Source: Streptomyces sp. FIT100
Lineage (GTDB): Bacteria > Actinomycetota > Actinomycetes > Streptomycetales > Streptomycetaceae
DNA: 64,000 nucleotides
Assembly (NCBI RefSeq): GCF_024584805.1
Contig: NZ_CP075715.1
Span: forward strand, 1,910,001 to 1,974,000
Reading direction: 5' to 3'
Position numbers and translations under genes: made by a program. The stretch's first letter is position 1; each line of letters starts with the position of its first letter. Below the pieces are notes generated by a model. That model searched no databases. It had not been told where the DNA came from and saw nothing but the letters and a program-made list of their open reading frames with translations. Shown here piece after piece: positions 29,418 to 41,115 of the stretch.

Positions 29418-30060
29418 GCAGCACGACGCGGACCGGGACGACCGGGACCGGGATCCGCAGCCGATCGACGAGGAAGCCGCCTGGGCGGCCATCGTCGCGG
29501 GGTACGGCGAGGAGCCGGCCGACCCTCCGGGTGCGAAGCCGTTCAAGTCGGTGGAGGACCTGGCCGGTCTGAGCAGGCAGGTGAAGAACGACTCCCCGCC
29601 GAAGGCCGGCGACGCCCCTGACGAGGACGGCGACAGGGCGGACGGGGACACGGACGGGGACCAGGACGGTGCCGGCCGCCCCGGCCCGGAGCGGCCGCTG
29701 GGCAGCTCGGTGGTCTTCGCCCCCGGCGTCGGCGTCGGCGTGGGCGGCGGCGGCCCTCGGGACTACGAGGTCGCGGAGGCGGGCGAGGACGACCTCGACG
29801 AGACCGACGAGGGCCACTTCGTGCCGCCCGAGCCGCCGCCGCTGCCGGAGGCCGACACGACCGCGAAGTTCGCCTGGCTCGCGGTCATCGGCGGCCCGGT
29901 GCTGCTGCTGCTCGCGGTGCTGCTCCAGTGGGACATGACGTGGTGGCTCACCACGCTCGGCGTCGGCGGCTTCCTCGGCGGCTTCGCCACTCTGGTGGCG
30001 CGGATGTCGCACGGGGACGACGAGGACGACGACGATCCGGGCCGGGGCGCTGTCGTCTGA
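29410..30060 (+). CDS. Acidic protein with C-terminal membrane hairpin, unknown function
   Basis: This 216-residue protein has a disordered, Asp/Glu/Pro/Gly-rich N-terminal 140 residues (EEAAWAAIVAGYGEEPAD, a glycine run GVGVGVGGGG) and then two adjacent membrane helices (FAWLAVIGGPVLLLLAVLL, WWLTTLGVGGFLGGFATLVA). It ends in the acidic tail MSHGDDEDDDDPG. Proteins of this layout sit next to the upstream hydrolase in Streptomyces, but no function is known. The GTG start overlaps the hydrolase stop, so the two are translationally coupled. Confidence 0.82.
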   Translation: MAEQHDADRDDRDRDPQPIDEEAAWAAIVAGYGEEPADPPGAKPFKSVEDLAGLSRQVKNDSPPKAGDAPDEDGDRADGDTDGDQDGAGRPGPERPLGSSVVFAPGVGVGVGGGGPRDYEVAEAGEDDLDETDEGHFVPPEPPPLPEADTTAKFAWLAVIGGPVLLLLAVLLQWDMTWWLTTLGVGGFLGGFATLVARMSHGDDEDDDDPGRGAVV

Positions 30061-30083
30061 GACCCCGGGTGCCCTGCCCGGGC

Positions 30084-30836
30084 TCAGCTCGCGGGGACTC
30101 TGAGGGCGGCCAGGACCGGGAGATGGTCCGTGGCCGCCCTCAGGTCCCCGTCCCTGACACCCGTGAGGCCGATCGGCACCCCGCAGCCGAGGACTTCGAC
30201 GCCCTTGGTCGCGAAGACCGCGTCGATCCGCTGATGGGGGTCGGCGGGGGTGGAGGTGTACTCACCGCCCCAGGGGCGCACGGCCCAGCAGTCCTGCAGC
30301 TCGGCGGCGAGGCGCCGGAAGCCGCGGCCGTCGGGCCGGTCGTTGATGTCGCCCGCGGCGATCGCGTGCGGCACGTCCATCGCGGCGAGCCTGTCGAGCA
30401 CCATGCCCGCCTGGGCGTACCGCTCGTCGCTCTGGAGGCTCAGATGACAGCTGAGCAGGCCGAGCCGGGCGCCTCCGATGCGTACGACGGCGGTCGCGAA
30501 GCCGCGGCGGTGCAGGCCGGGGGTGAGCGGAAGCAGCACGTCCTCCGTACGTTCCACGGTCGTGCGCAGTGAGCTGAGCAGCAGCGGCCCCGCGGCGGTG
30601 GCGCCGCCGCTCAGCACGACGAGCTCGCTCTTGGCTGCGAGGCGGGCGGCGTGCTTGCGCCAGCGGAAGAAGCGGGGCGCTTCCTGGACGAAGACGAGGT
30701 CGGGGCGGCAGGCGCGGATCACACGGGCGAGGGCGTCCTCGTCGTCGCGCATCGAGCGGATGTTGTAGCTGAGCACGCGGATGACGGCGGAACCGTCGGG
30801 TGCGGTGCGGGAGTTGGGCAGCGGTGGCGTCGCCAT
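30084..30836 (-). CDS. Endonuclease/exonuclease/phosphatase-family protein
   Basis: This 250-residue protein has the DNase I-like EEP fold: IRVLSYNIRSM, LVFVQEAPRF (metal-ligand Glu), LGLLSCHLS, AIAAGDINDRPDGRGF and the terminal ATDHLPVLAAL (catalytic His). The substrate could be DNA, phosphoinositide-like lipids or other phosphodiesters; sequence alone does not decide. The start is ATG 30836, chosen over an upstream ATG that adds 14 basic residues. It lies downstream of glucokinase and its terminator, so it is probably transcribed separately. Confidence 0.85.
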   Translation of the reverse strand: MATPPLPNSRTAPDGSAVIRVLSYNIRSMRDDEDALARVIRACRPDLVFVQEAPRFFRWRKHAARLAAKSELVVLSGGATAAGPLLLSSLRTTVERTEDVLLPLTPGLHRRGFATAVVRIGGARLGLLSCHLSLQSDERYAQAGMVLDRLAAMDVPHAIAAGDINDRPDGRGFRRLAAELQDCWAVRPWGGEYTSTPADPHQRIDAVFATKGVEVLGCGVPIGLTGVRDGDLRAATDHLPVLAALRVPAS

Positions 30837-30877
30837 GCGCTTCAAGATAACCGGCCGGGGCCTGTCGCCCCGCGTCA

Positions 30878-30913
30878 ATCGCCGGGCGGGCTCCCTCGGA
30901 GCCGCCCGGCGAT
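30878..30913 (-). terminator. Intrinsic terminator after glucokinase
   Basis: ATCGCCGGGCGG(G)CTCC pairs with GGAGCCGCCCGGCGAT with one bulged base and a 3-base loop. It lies between the stop of glkA and the next minus-strand gene. Confidence 0.75.
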
Positions 30914-30926
30914 CGGGGACGGGGGC

Positions 30927-30979
30927 ACCGGCCCCCGGGAGGCCGGTGCAGGTGACCGGCCCCGGGAGGCCGGTGCAGG
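30927..30979. repeat. Direct repeat CCCGGGAGGCCGGTGCAGG (2 copies)
   Basis: Two tandem units of about 27 bases lie between the glkA stop codon and its terminator. They may extend the 3' UTR structure. Confidence 0.75.
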
Positions 30980-30995
30980 CGGGTGCGGTGGGGCG

Positions 30996-31937
30996 TCAGC
31001 CCTGCCGGGCCAGGTCGGCCGCGCCGACGAGCCCCGCCTTGCCGCCCAGCTGTGCGGCGAGGACCTGGGCGTGGGGGCGCCACTGGGCACCGATCAGCCA
31101 GCGGCGGAAGGACTTGCGGATCGGGTCGAGGACGAGCTCGCCCTCGTCCGAGACACCACCGCCGACGATGAACGCGGACGGGTCGAAGAGGGAGGCGAGG
31201 TCGGCGAGGCCGGCGCCGGCCCAGCGGGCCAGTTCGCGGAAGGAGTCGACGGCGACCTTGTCGCCCTCGCGGGCCGCGGCGCTGATGTGCTTGCCCTCGA
31301 TCCCTTCGGGGGTGCCGTCGCCGAGGGCGAGCAGGATCTCCGCGTTCTCGGGGGTGGCCATCGCACGCTGGCGTGCGTACCGGACGAGGGCGCGGCCCGA
31401 GGCGTACTGCTCCCAGCAGCCCTGGCTGCCGCAGCCGCAGAGCAGTCCGTCGGGGACGACCCGGATGTGCCCGAACTCGGCGGCGACGCCGAAGCGTCCC
31501 CGCCGCAGCTTGTTGCCGATGATGATGCCGCCGCCCAGGCCCGTGCCGAGGGTGATGCAGATGACGTCGTCGTGGCCCTGGCCCGCGCCGAAGCGGTACT
31601 CGCCCCACGCCGCCGCGTTCGCGTCGTTCTCCACGACGACGGGGAGGCCGACGCGCTGTTCGACCTTGTCCTTCAGCGGCTCGTGGCGCCAGTTGATGTT
31701 CGGCGCGAACAGGACGGTGGCACGCTTGTCGTCGACGTATCCGGCGGCGCCGATGCCGACCGCCTCGATGTCGTGCCCCTTACCGGCTGCGGTGACGGCG
31801 GCGCAGATCGCCTCCACGATCGCGTCGGCGGTCGGCGGAGTGGGCACCGTGTGCTTCTCGAGAATCGTGCCCTCTTCGTCGACCACGCCGGCCGCGATCT
31901 TGGTGCCGCCGATGTCGACGCCGATGGTGAGTCCCAT
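30996..31937 (-). CDS. glkA: ROK-family glucokinase
   Basis: This 313-residue kinase phosphorylates glucose with ATP; in Streptomyces the orthologue also carries glucose repression. Motifs are the phosphate loop IGVDIGGTKIAAGVVDE, VVVENDANAAAWGEYRFGAG (sugar binding and catalytic Asp), TLGTGLGGGIIIG, EFGHIRV, and the ROK zinc site CGCGSQGCWEQYASG. The start is ATG 31937 with a GAGGGAC site; the upstream open frame lacks similarity. The neighbouring ATPase and SRPBCC genes have no obvious metabolic link. Confidence 0.96.
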   Translation of the reverse strand: MGLTIGVDIGGTKIAAGVVDEEGTILEKHTVPTPPTADAIVEAICAAVTAAGKGHDIEAVGIGAAGYVDDKRATVLFAPNINWRHEPLKDKVEQRVGLPVVVENDANAAAWGEYRFGAGQGHDDVICITLGTGLGGGIIIGNKLRRGRFGVAAEFGHIRVVPDGLLCGCGSQGCWEQYASGRALVRYARQRAMATPENAEILLALGDGTPEGIEGKHISAAAREGDKVAVDSFRELARWAGAGLADLASLFDPSAFIVGGGVSDEGELVLDPIRKSFRRWLIGAQWRPHAQVLAAQLGGKAGLVGAADLARQG

Positions 31938-31998
31938 GTGTCCCTCAGTTTTCGGTCGAGCCCCGCTAAGGCCAACCGTACCCGAGCGGCTGACGGCG

Positions 31999-32442
31999 TC
32001 AGTCCAGGTCGATCTTCTCGCTCGGCCCTTCGCCGCCGCCGTCACGGCCGTCCCGCCCGTCGCGGGGAGCCGGCTCGTCGCGCGTCCAGCGGCGCTCGTG
32101 GCCCTCGACGGCCGAACGGTAGGCGGCCAGCAGTTCGTTGCCCGCGGCCGCGAGGTGGTCGAAGACCTGCGGATTGCGCTCGATGACCGGCTCGACAGCC
32201 GATCTGGCCTGGCTGATCAACTGTTGTACCGCGCCCTGCGTCGCCGCGCCGAACAGCGGGTTCTGCAGCGAGGAGACCTTCTCGGCGACCGCGTCCACCA
32301 GCTTGCGCAGCTCCTCGGCCGCGGAGCCGGTCTGCGTGCCGTACCGCTCGCGGCGGCGGGCCCGCTCGGCCTCCAGGTCCTCGGCGCACGCCTCCGCCCA
32401 GGCATCGGCGTCGACGGCGGGACGCTCGGTGGCATCGCTCAT
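31999..32442 (-). CDS. DUF5304-family protein
   Basis: This 147-residue soluble, mostly helical protein contains WAEACAEDLEAERARRRERYG, then LRKLVDAVAEKVSSLQNPLF and an amphipathic helix up to AYRSAVEGHERRW. The tail has short DGR repeats (RDGRDGRDGGG) and ends in SEKIDLD. No catalytic residues are evident; the composition suggests a membrane-peripheral or coiled-coil helper. The start ATG 32442 has a GGAG site. The gene sits between the ArsA-like ATPase and glkA, all on the minus strand. Confidence 0.78.
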   Translation of the reverse strand: MSDATERPAVDADAWAEACAEDLEAERARRRERYGTQTGSAAEELRKLVDAVAEKVSSLQNPLFGAATQGAVQQLISQARSAVEPVIERNPQVFDHLAAAGNELLAAYRSAVEGHERRWTRDEPAPRDGRDGRDGGGEGPSEKIDLD

Positions 32443-32503
32443 GACGTACTCCTGGAGAACGTGACTTCGTACTGTCGACGGTACCGGAACGGGGCGTGGC
32501 CGT

Positions 32504-33670
32504 TCAGCGGGTCCGTGGCCAAAGGGCGGGGTCGGGGGTGAAGCGGACGCCCAGCACCCCGTCGGTGAGCCCCGCGCCGGAGACGGTGCAGCGGCGCAGC
32601 GCGGAGGGCAGCGGAACGATACGCCGGAACGGGCCCGCGGTGAGGACGAGTTCGTCCCCGCGGCGCACCAGGTGGAGCTCCTCCTTGACGGCCCCGGGCA
32701 GCGGCAGCTGCCAGACCAGGGTGCCCTCGTCGCCGGCCGGTCCCTCGACCACTCCCCACGGCTCCCGGGGCGCCGGGGGCCCCACGGGCAGGTCCAGGGC
32801 GGCCAGGTCGTCGAGCCCCCGAGGGTCCCGGCCCAGGTGCGCCGCCTCGCGTACGGCGGCGGTCCGCGCCCACTCCTCGTGCCAGCCCCGCAGCGCCTTG
32901 TCCTGCTGGGCCTGGAGTCCCGCGAGCCAGGGGTCGCCGGACACGACCGGGAGGACCCGGTTGGCCACGAGCGTGTCCACGTCCGCCCGGTACAGCGCGA
33001 GGCCGAGCCGGGCGGTGCGCAGCGCGTCCTCACCCGCGGGCCCGGGCTCGGCGACGAGCCGGACGGTGGTGTTCCGGTCCTCGATCAGTCCCTGGACGGC
33101 GGCGAGCTCCGCCTCCCAGCGCGCGGCCGTGTCGTACAGCCACTGCGCGGGCATCGGTACGCCGGCGAGCTGGGCCAGGACCGGGCGCAGCGCGCGGGCG
33201 GCCTGCCGCTCGGCCGGGACGAGCCGGCGCAGATAGCGGCGGAGCTGCTCCGGGAGGCCGAGCAGGGCGATGGCGTCAGGGACCGGGGGCAGGTCGACGA
33301 CGAGCACGTCCCACCCCCCGGCCGCGGCGTCCCGCAGCGCGCGCAGCAGCGCGGACTGCTCGCTGCCGGGCAGTTCGGTGAGCTCTTCGTCCTCCAGTCC
33401 GCGGGCGCCGAGGAGGTCCAGCAGCGCGCTCCCGCGCTCCTGGAAGGCGAGCAGCTCGGAGCGGAAGTGGGCGCCGGGATCGGTCCGGACCGCCCACAGT
33501 CCGTCGGTGACCGGCCGCGGCTCGGTCCCGACGGCGGTCCCGAGGACGCCGCCCGCCTCGCCCGAGAGCAGCAGGGTCCGCCTGCCGCGCCGCGCCTCGG
33601 CGAGCGCGGTGGCCGCGGCGACGGTCGTACGGCCCGAGCCTCCGGGCCCGGTGACGAGAACGGTGCGCAT
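32504..33670 (-). CDS. ArsA/GET3-like ATPase with arginine P-loop
   Basis: This 388-residue ATPase of the SIMIBI class is related to anion-transporting ATPases and matches mycobacterial Rv2184c by position. The P-loop GPGGSGRTT (residues 8-16) has Arg14 where family members carry the catalytic Lys. The switch II-like segment is DVLVVDLPPVPDAIALL. The C-terminal half is beta-rich (LVWQLPLPGAVKEELHLVRRGDELVL), as in actinobacterial members. It is not an arsenic pump subunit here: no arsB, arsR or tail-anchoring genes are near. The start ATG 33670 lies 11 bases after the SRPBCC stop codon, so the pair is an operon. Confidence 0.84.
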   Translation of the reverse strand: MRTVLVTGPGGSGRTTVAAATALAEARRGRRTLLLSGEAGGVLGTAVGTEPRPVTDGLWAVRTDPGAHFRSELLAFQERGSALLDLLGARGLEDEELTELPGSEQSALLRALRDAAAGGWDVLVVDLPPVPDAIALLGLPEQLRRYLRRLVPAERQAARALRPVLAQLAGVPMPAQWLYDTAARWEAELAAVQGLIEDRNTTVRLVAEPGPAGEDALRTARLGLALYRADVDTLVANRVLPVVSGDPWLAGLQAQQDKALRGWHEEWARTAAVREAAHLGRDPRGLDDLAALDLPVGPPAPREPWGVVEGPAGDEGTLVWQLPLPGAVKEELHLVRRGDELVLTAGPFRRIVPLPSALRRCTVSGAGLTDGVLGVRFTPDPALWPRTR

Positions 33671-33681
33671 CAAGGGCGGGG

Positions 33682-34140
33682 TCAGCCCTGCGCGCCGGCC
33701 GCGCCGGACTCGACGCGCTTCTTCAGGCCGGCGAGGGCGCGGTCGATGATGACCTTCTCGGCCTTGCGCTTGATCATCCCGAGCATCGGGATCTTGACGT
33801 CGACGGTCAGCTGGTAGGTGACCTCGGTGTGCTCGCCGCCGGCGACGGGCGCCAGCGTGTACGAACCGTCCAGGGTGCGCAGCATCTGGGACTTGACCAG
33901 CGTCCAGGAGACCTGGTTGTCGCCGGACCAGGTGTAGGCGAGGGTGTGGTCGTCCTTGATCGCCCCGGCGTCGAGGACGAGCCTGACCTGGACCGCGCGG
34001 CCCTGGTCGTCCTTCTCCAGGACCTCGGTCTCCTGCACCTCGCCCGTCCACTCCGGGTAGCGCGCGAAGTCGGAGATGACGCCCATGACCTCGGCGGGCG
34101 GCGCGTCGATGGTGATGCTCGAGCTGGTGTGTTCCGCCAT
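33682..34140 (-). CDS. SRPBCC (polyketide cyclase/dehydrase-like) protein
   Basis: This 152-residue START/Bet v1-like lipid-binding-fold protein reads SSSITIDAPPAEVMGVISDFARYPEWTGEVQETEVLE and then beta strands ending in LGMIKRKAEKVIIDRALAGLKKRVE. It corresponds to mycobacterial Rv2185c. The ligand is unknown. It is cotranscribed with the ArsA-like ATPase, a pairing conserved across actinobacteria that suggests joint handling of a hydrophobic ligand (inference). The start is ATG 34140, with AGGAGCC nearby. Confidence 0.9.
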   Translation of the reverse strand: MAEHTSSSITIDAPPAEVMGVISDFARYPEWTGEVQETEVLEKDDQGRAVQVRLVLDAGAIKDDHTLAYTWSGDNQVSWTLVKSQMLRTLDGSYTLAPVAGGEHTEVTYQLTVDVKIPMLGMIKRKAEKVIIDRALAGLKKRVESGAAGAQG

Positions 34141-34203
34141 CGCCGTGGCTCCTCTTCTGCGCTCCGGAGGGTTGCGGTGTGCAATCTATCGCGAGCGCGA
34201 GGG

Positions 34204-34965
34204 TCACCATTCCAGGGCCCATGGCCTGCCCGTCGCGGCGAAGTGCCCCACGTTCACGCACTCGGTCGCGCCGATCCGCATGCGCCGGGTCAGCGGCTGG
34301 TGGACGTGGCCGAAGAGGGCGTACCGCGGCCGGGTCCTCCTGATGGCGTCGAGCAGGGCGCGGCTGCCGCGTTCGAACCGGCGGGGGACGGTGTCGTAGG
34401 TCAGCTCCGGCACGTCGGGCGGGATGTGCGAGCAGAGCACGTCGACCTCGCCGAGCGCCTCGACCTTGGCGGCGTACTCCTCGTCGGAGATCTCGTACGG
34501 GGTGCGCATCGGGGTGCGCAGTCCCCCGCCGACGAAGCCGAAGACGCGCCCGTCGAGCTCGATGCGCTCGCCGTCGAGGACGGTGGTGCCGGGGCGCGCG
34601 TACTCCGGCCAGAGGGAGGGGATGTCGACGTTTCCGTAGGTGGCGTACGTCGGCGTCGGGAAGGCGGCGAACATCTCGGCGTACTGCCGGCGCACCGCGG
34701 AGAGGATCGCGGCGTCCCGGTCGAGCCCGGCCCACAGCCGCTGCCCGAGGGCGCGGGCCTCCTCGTAGCGGCGGGCGGTGCGCAGTTCCACGATCCGGTC
34801 GGCGTTCTCGACGCCGAAGAGGTCGGGGAAGATGCCGCGCGAGTGGTCGGCGTAGTCGAGGAAGAGCACAAGGTCACCGAGGCAGACCAGGGCGTCGGCC
34901 CCGTCGCCCGCTCTGGCCAGATCCCTGGTGTTCCCGTGTACGTCGCTGACCACATGAACTCGCAT
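34204..34965 (-). CDS. Calcineurin-like metallophosphoesterase
   Basis: This 253-residue phosphoesterase carries VHVVSDVHGNT (first metal Asp/His), ALVCLGDLVLF (GDxxD-like), TYATYGNVDIPSLW (GNxD), the distal VLCSHIPPD and ALFGHVHQPLTRR (GHxH). The substrate is not evident; related enzymes act on cyclic nucleotides or bis(5'-nucleosyl) phosphates. The start is ATG 34965. It is divergent from the acyl-CoA ligase, with a 237-base intergenic region. Confidence 0.9.
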   Translation of the reverse strand: MRVHVVSDVHGNTRDLARAGDGADALVCLGDLVLFLDYADHSRGIFPDLFGVENADRIVELRTARRYEEARALGQRLWAGLDRDAAILSAVRRQYAEMFAAFPTPTYATYGNVDIPSLWPEYARPGTTVLDGERIELDGRVFGFVGGGLRTPMRTPYEISDEEYAAKVEALGEVDVLCSHIPPDVPELTYDTVPRRFERGSRALLDAIRRTRPRYALFGHVHQPLTRRMRIGATECVNVGHFAATGRPWALEW

Positions 34966-35024
34966 GCCGATCACCCTAGGGTCGTCGCGGATGGGTGGGT
35001 AGAGGGGGCCGGACCTGCGGTTAC

Positions 35025-35054
35025 TTCCGCGTCGTCGGCGGGGTGGACTAGGGT
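35025..35054 (+). promoter_or_regulatory. Candidate promoter of the acyl-CoA ligase gene
   Basis: TTCCGC (35025-35030) and TAGGGT (35049-35054) are spaced by 18 bases. This would leave a 5' UTR of about 140 bases with no recognised riboswitch. Confidence 0.45.
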
Positions 35055-35202
35055 GCGCGAAGCAGCGCCGCACCGGTGTGACGCAGAGAACATCTGGCCG
35101 GGAACCCCTATCCGGAACCGTGTACTGATGGGTAACGTCCGGGCAGTCCCCGGTGCGTTCACACAGAGCCGTGGCGCCGGCGCCCGATGAGGAGCAGCAG
35201 TC

Positions 35203-39034
<3,832 letters not shown>

Positions 39035-39448
39035 ATGGCCGAAGAAGTCGTGGCCACATTCGATGGTCCGCTGAATTCGTTCTCCATAAATCTCGCGCTC
39101 AGTAACGCGACCAGCTCTGAGGTTCAATCGGTGGGTATCAGCGGCCGCACCGCCAAGTTCCCTGTCACCTGGGACAGCATGGGCACCTTCGGGGGCCCCG
39201 CGACGCTCACGAGCACCGTCGGCGTGGACACCGAGGTCGTCATCGCGAATTTCGCCGGGTTCTCGCCCGGAGAACAGGTGTCGTTCGCCGGAATCGATCC
39301 CGATTTCACCGGCGCACCGTCGGCCGGCGTAAGGGTCCTCGACATGGCCGGAACTCGGGTTTTCGCGCAGTTCGCGGACGGCACCACCGGTTTCGGTGAG
39401 TTCGAGGCGACCACCGCGGGAACACTCCGAGCGGTCATCACGAAGTAG
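39035..39448 (+). CDS. Orphan 137-residue beta-rich protein
   Basis: This small protein matches no family I recognise. It has no signal peptide or membrane helix. Predicted secondary structure is alternating beta strands with many Thr, Ser, Gly and Val (SVGISGRTAKFPVTWDSMG, TLTSTVGVDTEVVIANFAG, VLDMAGTRVFAQFADGTTGF), like an immunoglobulin- or jelly-roll-type sandwich. The start ATG 39035 has an excellent site (GGACAGGAG), its own upstream spacer and a terminator, so it is a real monocistronic gene. GC content is visibly lower than its neighbours and it lies beside transposon debris, suggesting acquisition by transfer. Confidence 0.75.
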   Translation: MAEEVVATFDGPLNSFSINLALSNATSSEVQSVGISGRTAKFPVTWDSMGTFGGPATLTSTVGVDTEVVIANFAGFSPGEQVSFAGIDPDFTGAPSAGVRVLDMAGTRVFAQFADGTTGFGEFEATTAGTLRAVITK

Positions 39449-39463
39449 CCGAGCGGGCGAGAG

Positions 39464-39493
39464 GGCGAGGGGGAACCTCCCCCTCGGCCTTTC
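39464..39493 (+). terminator. Intrinsic terminator after the orphan gene
   Basis: A 9 bp stem CGAGGGGGA/TCCCCCTCG (39466-39474 with 39478-39486) has a 3-base loop and is followed by GCCTTTCT. Confidence 0.85.
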
Positions 39494-39503
39494 TGGTGAG
39501 CAT

Positions 39504-39836
39504 TCACCTGTCGAATGCCCCTCGGCCGCTGGAAAGCAAAGGAATCCGGGGGCCGGACACGATTGCTGCGGAAGCCGCGGCTGCCCGTGCTAGGACACGG
39601 TCCTGGCCAAGGGCTGTCCCGTAGATGATCGACAGCATGCTGGTCTTCATGCGGGCGAAGGCGTGCTCGACGCGGGCGCGGACCTTGCGGTGGGAGGTGT
39701 TGCGTTCCTCTTTCCAGGCCGGGAGTTCGGCCGGGCCGCGTTCGCGGCGGTGCGGGATGACCAGGCCGGTGCCCCGGTAGCCGCCGTCCGCGATCACCGT
39801 GGTCCTGCCGACGGCGTCCTTCGCGGCGACTCCGAC
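39504..39836 (-). pseudogene. IS5-type transposase remnant (C-terminal fragment)
   Basis: On the minus strand the frame reads VGRTTVIADGGYRGTGLVIP, RRERGPAELPAWKEERNTSH and RKVRARVEHAFARMKTSMLS. This is the C-terminal part of a DDE transposase of the IS5 group (the DGGY and VEHAFARMK blocks carry the second Asp and final Glu regions). There is no start or N-terminal catalytic domain and no intact terminal repeats, so it is a dead fragment. Beyond it toward the glycosyltransferase gene lie short GGTTGGTGCG repeats (about 39870-39900). Confidence 0.85.
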
Positions 39837-39919
39837 ACCCCGAAGAGCGGGGCCAGTTGGCGCGGAGCCGGGTTGGTGCGGAGTCGGGTTGGTGCGCCAG
39901 TACGCGGCGACCTGGCGCA

Positions 39920-41065
39920 TCACACGAACAGCTCCCGCAGCCGGTCCGCCAGGAGGTCCCAGCGCCAGCGGTCCTCCACCCAGGCACGGCCCCGCTCGCC
40001 CATCCGCCCGCGCAGCTCCGCGTCCTCCAGCAGCGCCACGATCCGCTCCGCCGACTCCCCCGGCACACCGCCCCGCACGACCCAGCCCGTCTCGCCGTCG
40101 AGCACGGCGTCCGGCGCACCGCCGGAATCGCCCGCCACGACCGGCAGGCCCGTCGCGGACGCCTCCAGATAGACGATGCCGAGGCCCTCCACGTCGAGAC
40201 CGCCGCGCCGGGTGCGGCACGGCATGGCGAAGACGTCGCCTGCGCCGTAGTGCGCGGGCAGTTCCTCCCACGGGACCGCGCCCGTGAAGCGGACCGACCC
40301 GGCGACGCCCGTCGACTCCGCGAGCCTGCGCAGCTCGCCCTCGTACGGGCCGCCGCCGACGATCAGCAGCACCGCGTCCGGCACCTTCGCCAGGATCGCG
40401 GGCATGGCCCGGATCAGCGTGTCCTGGCCCTTGCGCGGCACCAGCCGGGAGACGCAGACGACGACGGGGCGGTCGGCGAGCCCGAGCCGTTCCCGTACGG
40501 CGTCCCCGCCCGAGCCGGGGTGGAAGGTCTTCTCGTCGACGCCGGGCGGCAGTTGCACCATCCGCCCCGCCGCCTGGGGCGTCAGCGCCGCGGCGATCCG
40601 CGAGCGCGTGTACTCGCCGAGATACGTGATCGTGTCCGTGCCCTCGCCGATCCGGCGCAGCAGCTGCCGGGACGCGGGCAGCTGCGCCCAACCCGCCTCG
40701 TGCCCGTGCGTCGTGGCGACGATCCGGCGCGCCCCCGCCCTGCGCAGCGCGGGCGCCATCAGCCCGAGCGGCGCGGCGGCCCCGAACCACACCGACGTAC
40801 AGCCGTGCTCGCGCAGCAGCCCGGCGGCCCGCCGGGTGACCCGAGGGGTGGGCAGCAGCATGGTCGTACGGTCCCTGACCACCGTGAAAGGCTGCTCGGC
40901 GTCGAAATCTGCCGTGGCCTGCACACCCTCACGGCTACGCTTCCAGGTGGAGGCGTAGACGACGATCTGCTCCGGGTCCAGGCGCAGCGCCATGTTGTGG
41001 AGGAACGCCTGGATGCCGCCGGGCCTCGGCGGAAAGTCGTTGGTCACGATGAGGGTCTTGTCCAT
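39920..41065 (-). CDS. GT4 glycosyltransferase, PimB-like
   Basis: This 381-residue GT-B retaining glycosyltransferase has the N-terminal acceptor motif IVTNDFPPRPGGIQAFLHNM and the C-terminal donor-binding motif VSRLVPRKGQDTLIRAM. EVEGLGIVYLEASATGLPVV (here DVEGLGIVYLEA) carries the E-x7-E catalytic/ribose contact, followed by GGAPDAV. It matches the mycobacterial Rv2188c PimB' position, the alpha-mannosyltransferase of phosphatidylinositol mannoside synthesis, so a role in PIM or related glycolipids is likely. The start is ATG 41065. It is divergent from the GT87-type gene. Confidence 0.92.
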   Translation of the reverse strand: MDKTLIVTNDFPPRPGGIQAFLHNMALRLDPEQIVVYASTWKRSREGVQATADFDAEQPFTVVRDRTTMLLPTPRVTRRAAGLLREHGCTSVWFGAAAPLGLMAPALRRAGARRIVATTHGHEAGWAQLPASRQLLRRIGEGTDTITYLGEYTRSRIAAALTPQAAGRMVQLPPGVDEKTFHPGSGGDAVRERLGLADRPVVVCVSRLVPRKGQDTLIRAMPAILAKVPDAVLLIVGGGPYEGELRRLAESTGVAGSVRFTGAVPWEELPAHYGAGDVFAMPCRTRRGGLDVEGLGIVYLEASATGLPVVAGDSGGAPDAVLDGETGWVVRGGVPGESAERIVALLEDAELRGRMGERGRAWVEDRWRWDLLADRLRELFV

Positions 41066-41115
41066 TGCCGCCGACAGTACCAACGGCGGAGAGCGGGAAA
41101 CGGCATGAGGTGGTC

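Noticed and set aside
32504..34735. 743-codon minus-strand frame, a possible larger ArsA fusion
   Set aside because: Family similarity starts exactly at ATG 33670; upstream codons are out-of-frame shadows of the SRPBCC and phosphoesterase genes.
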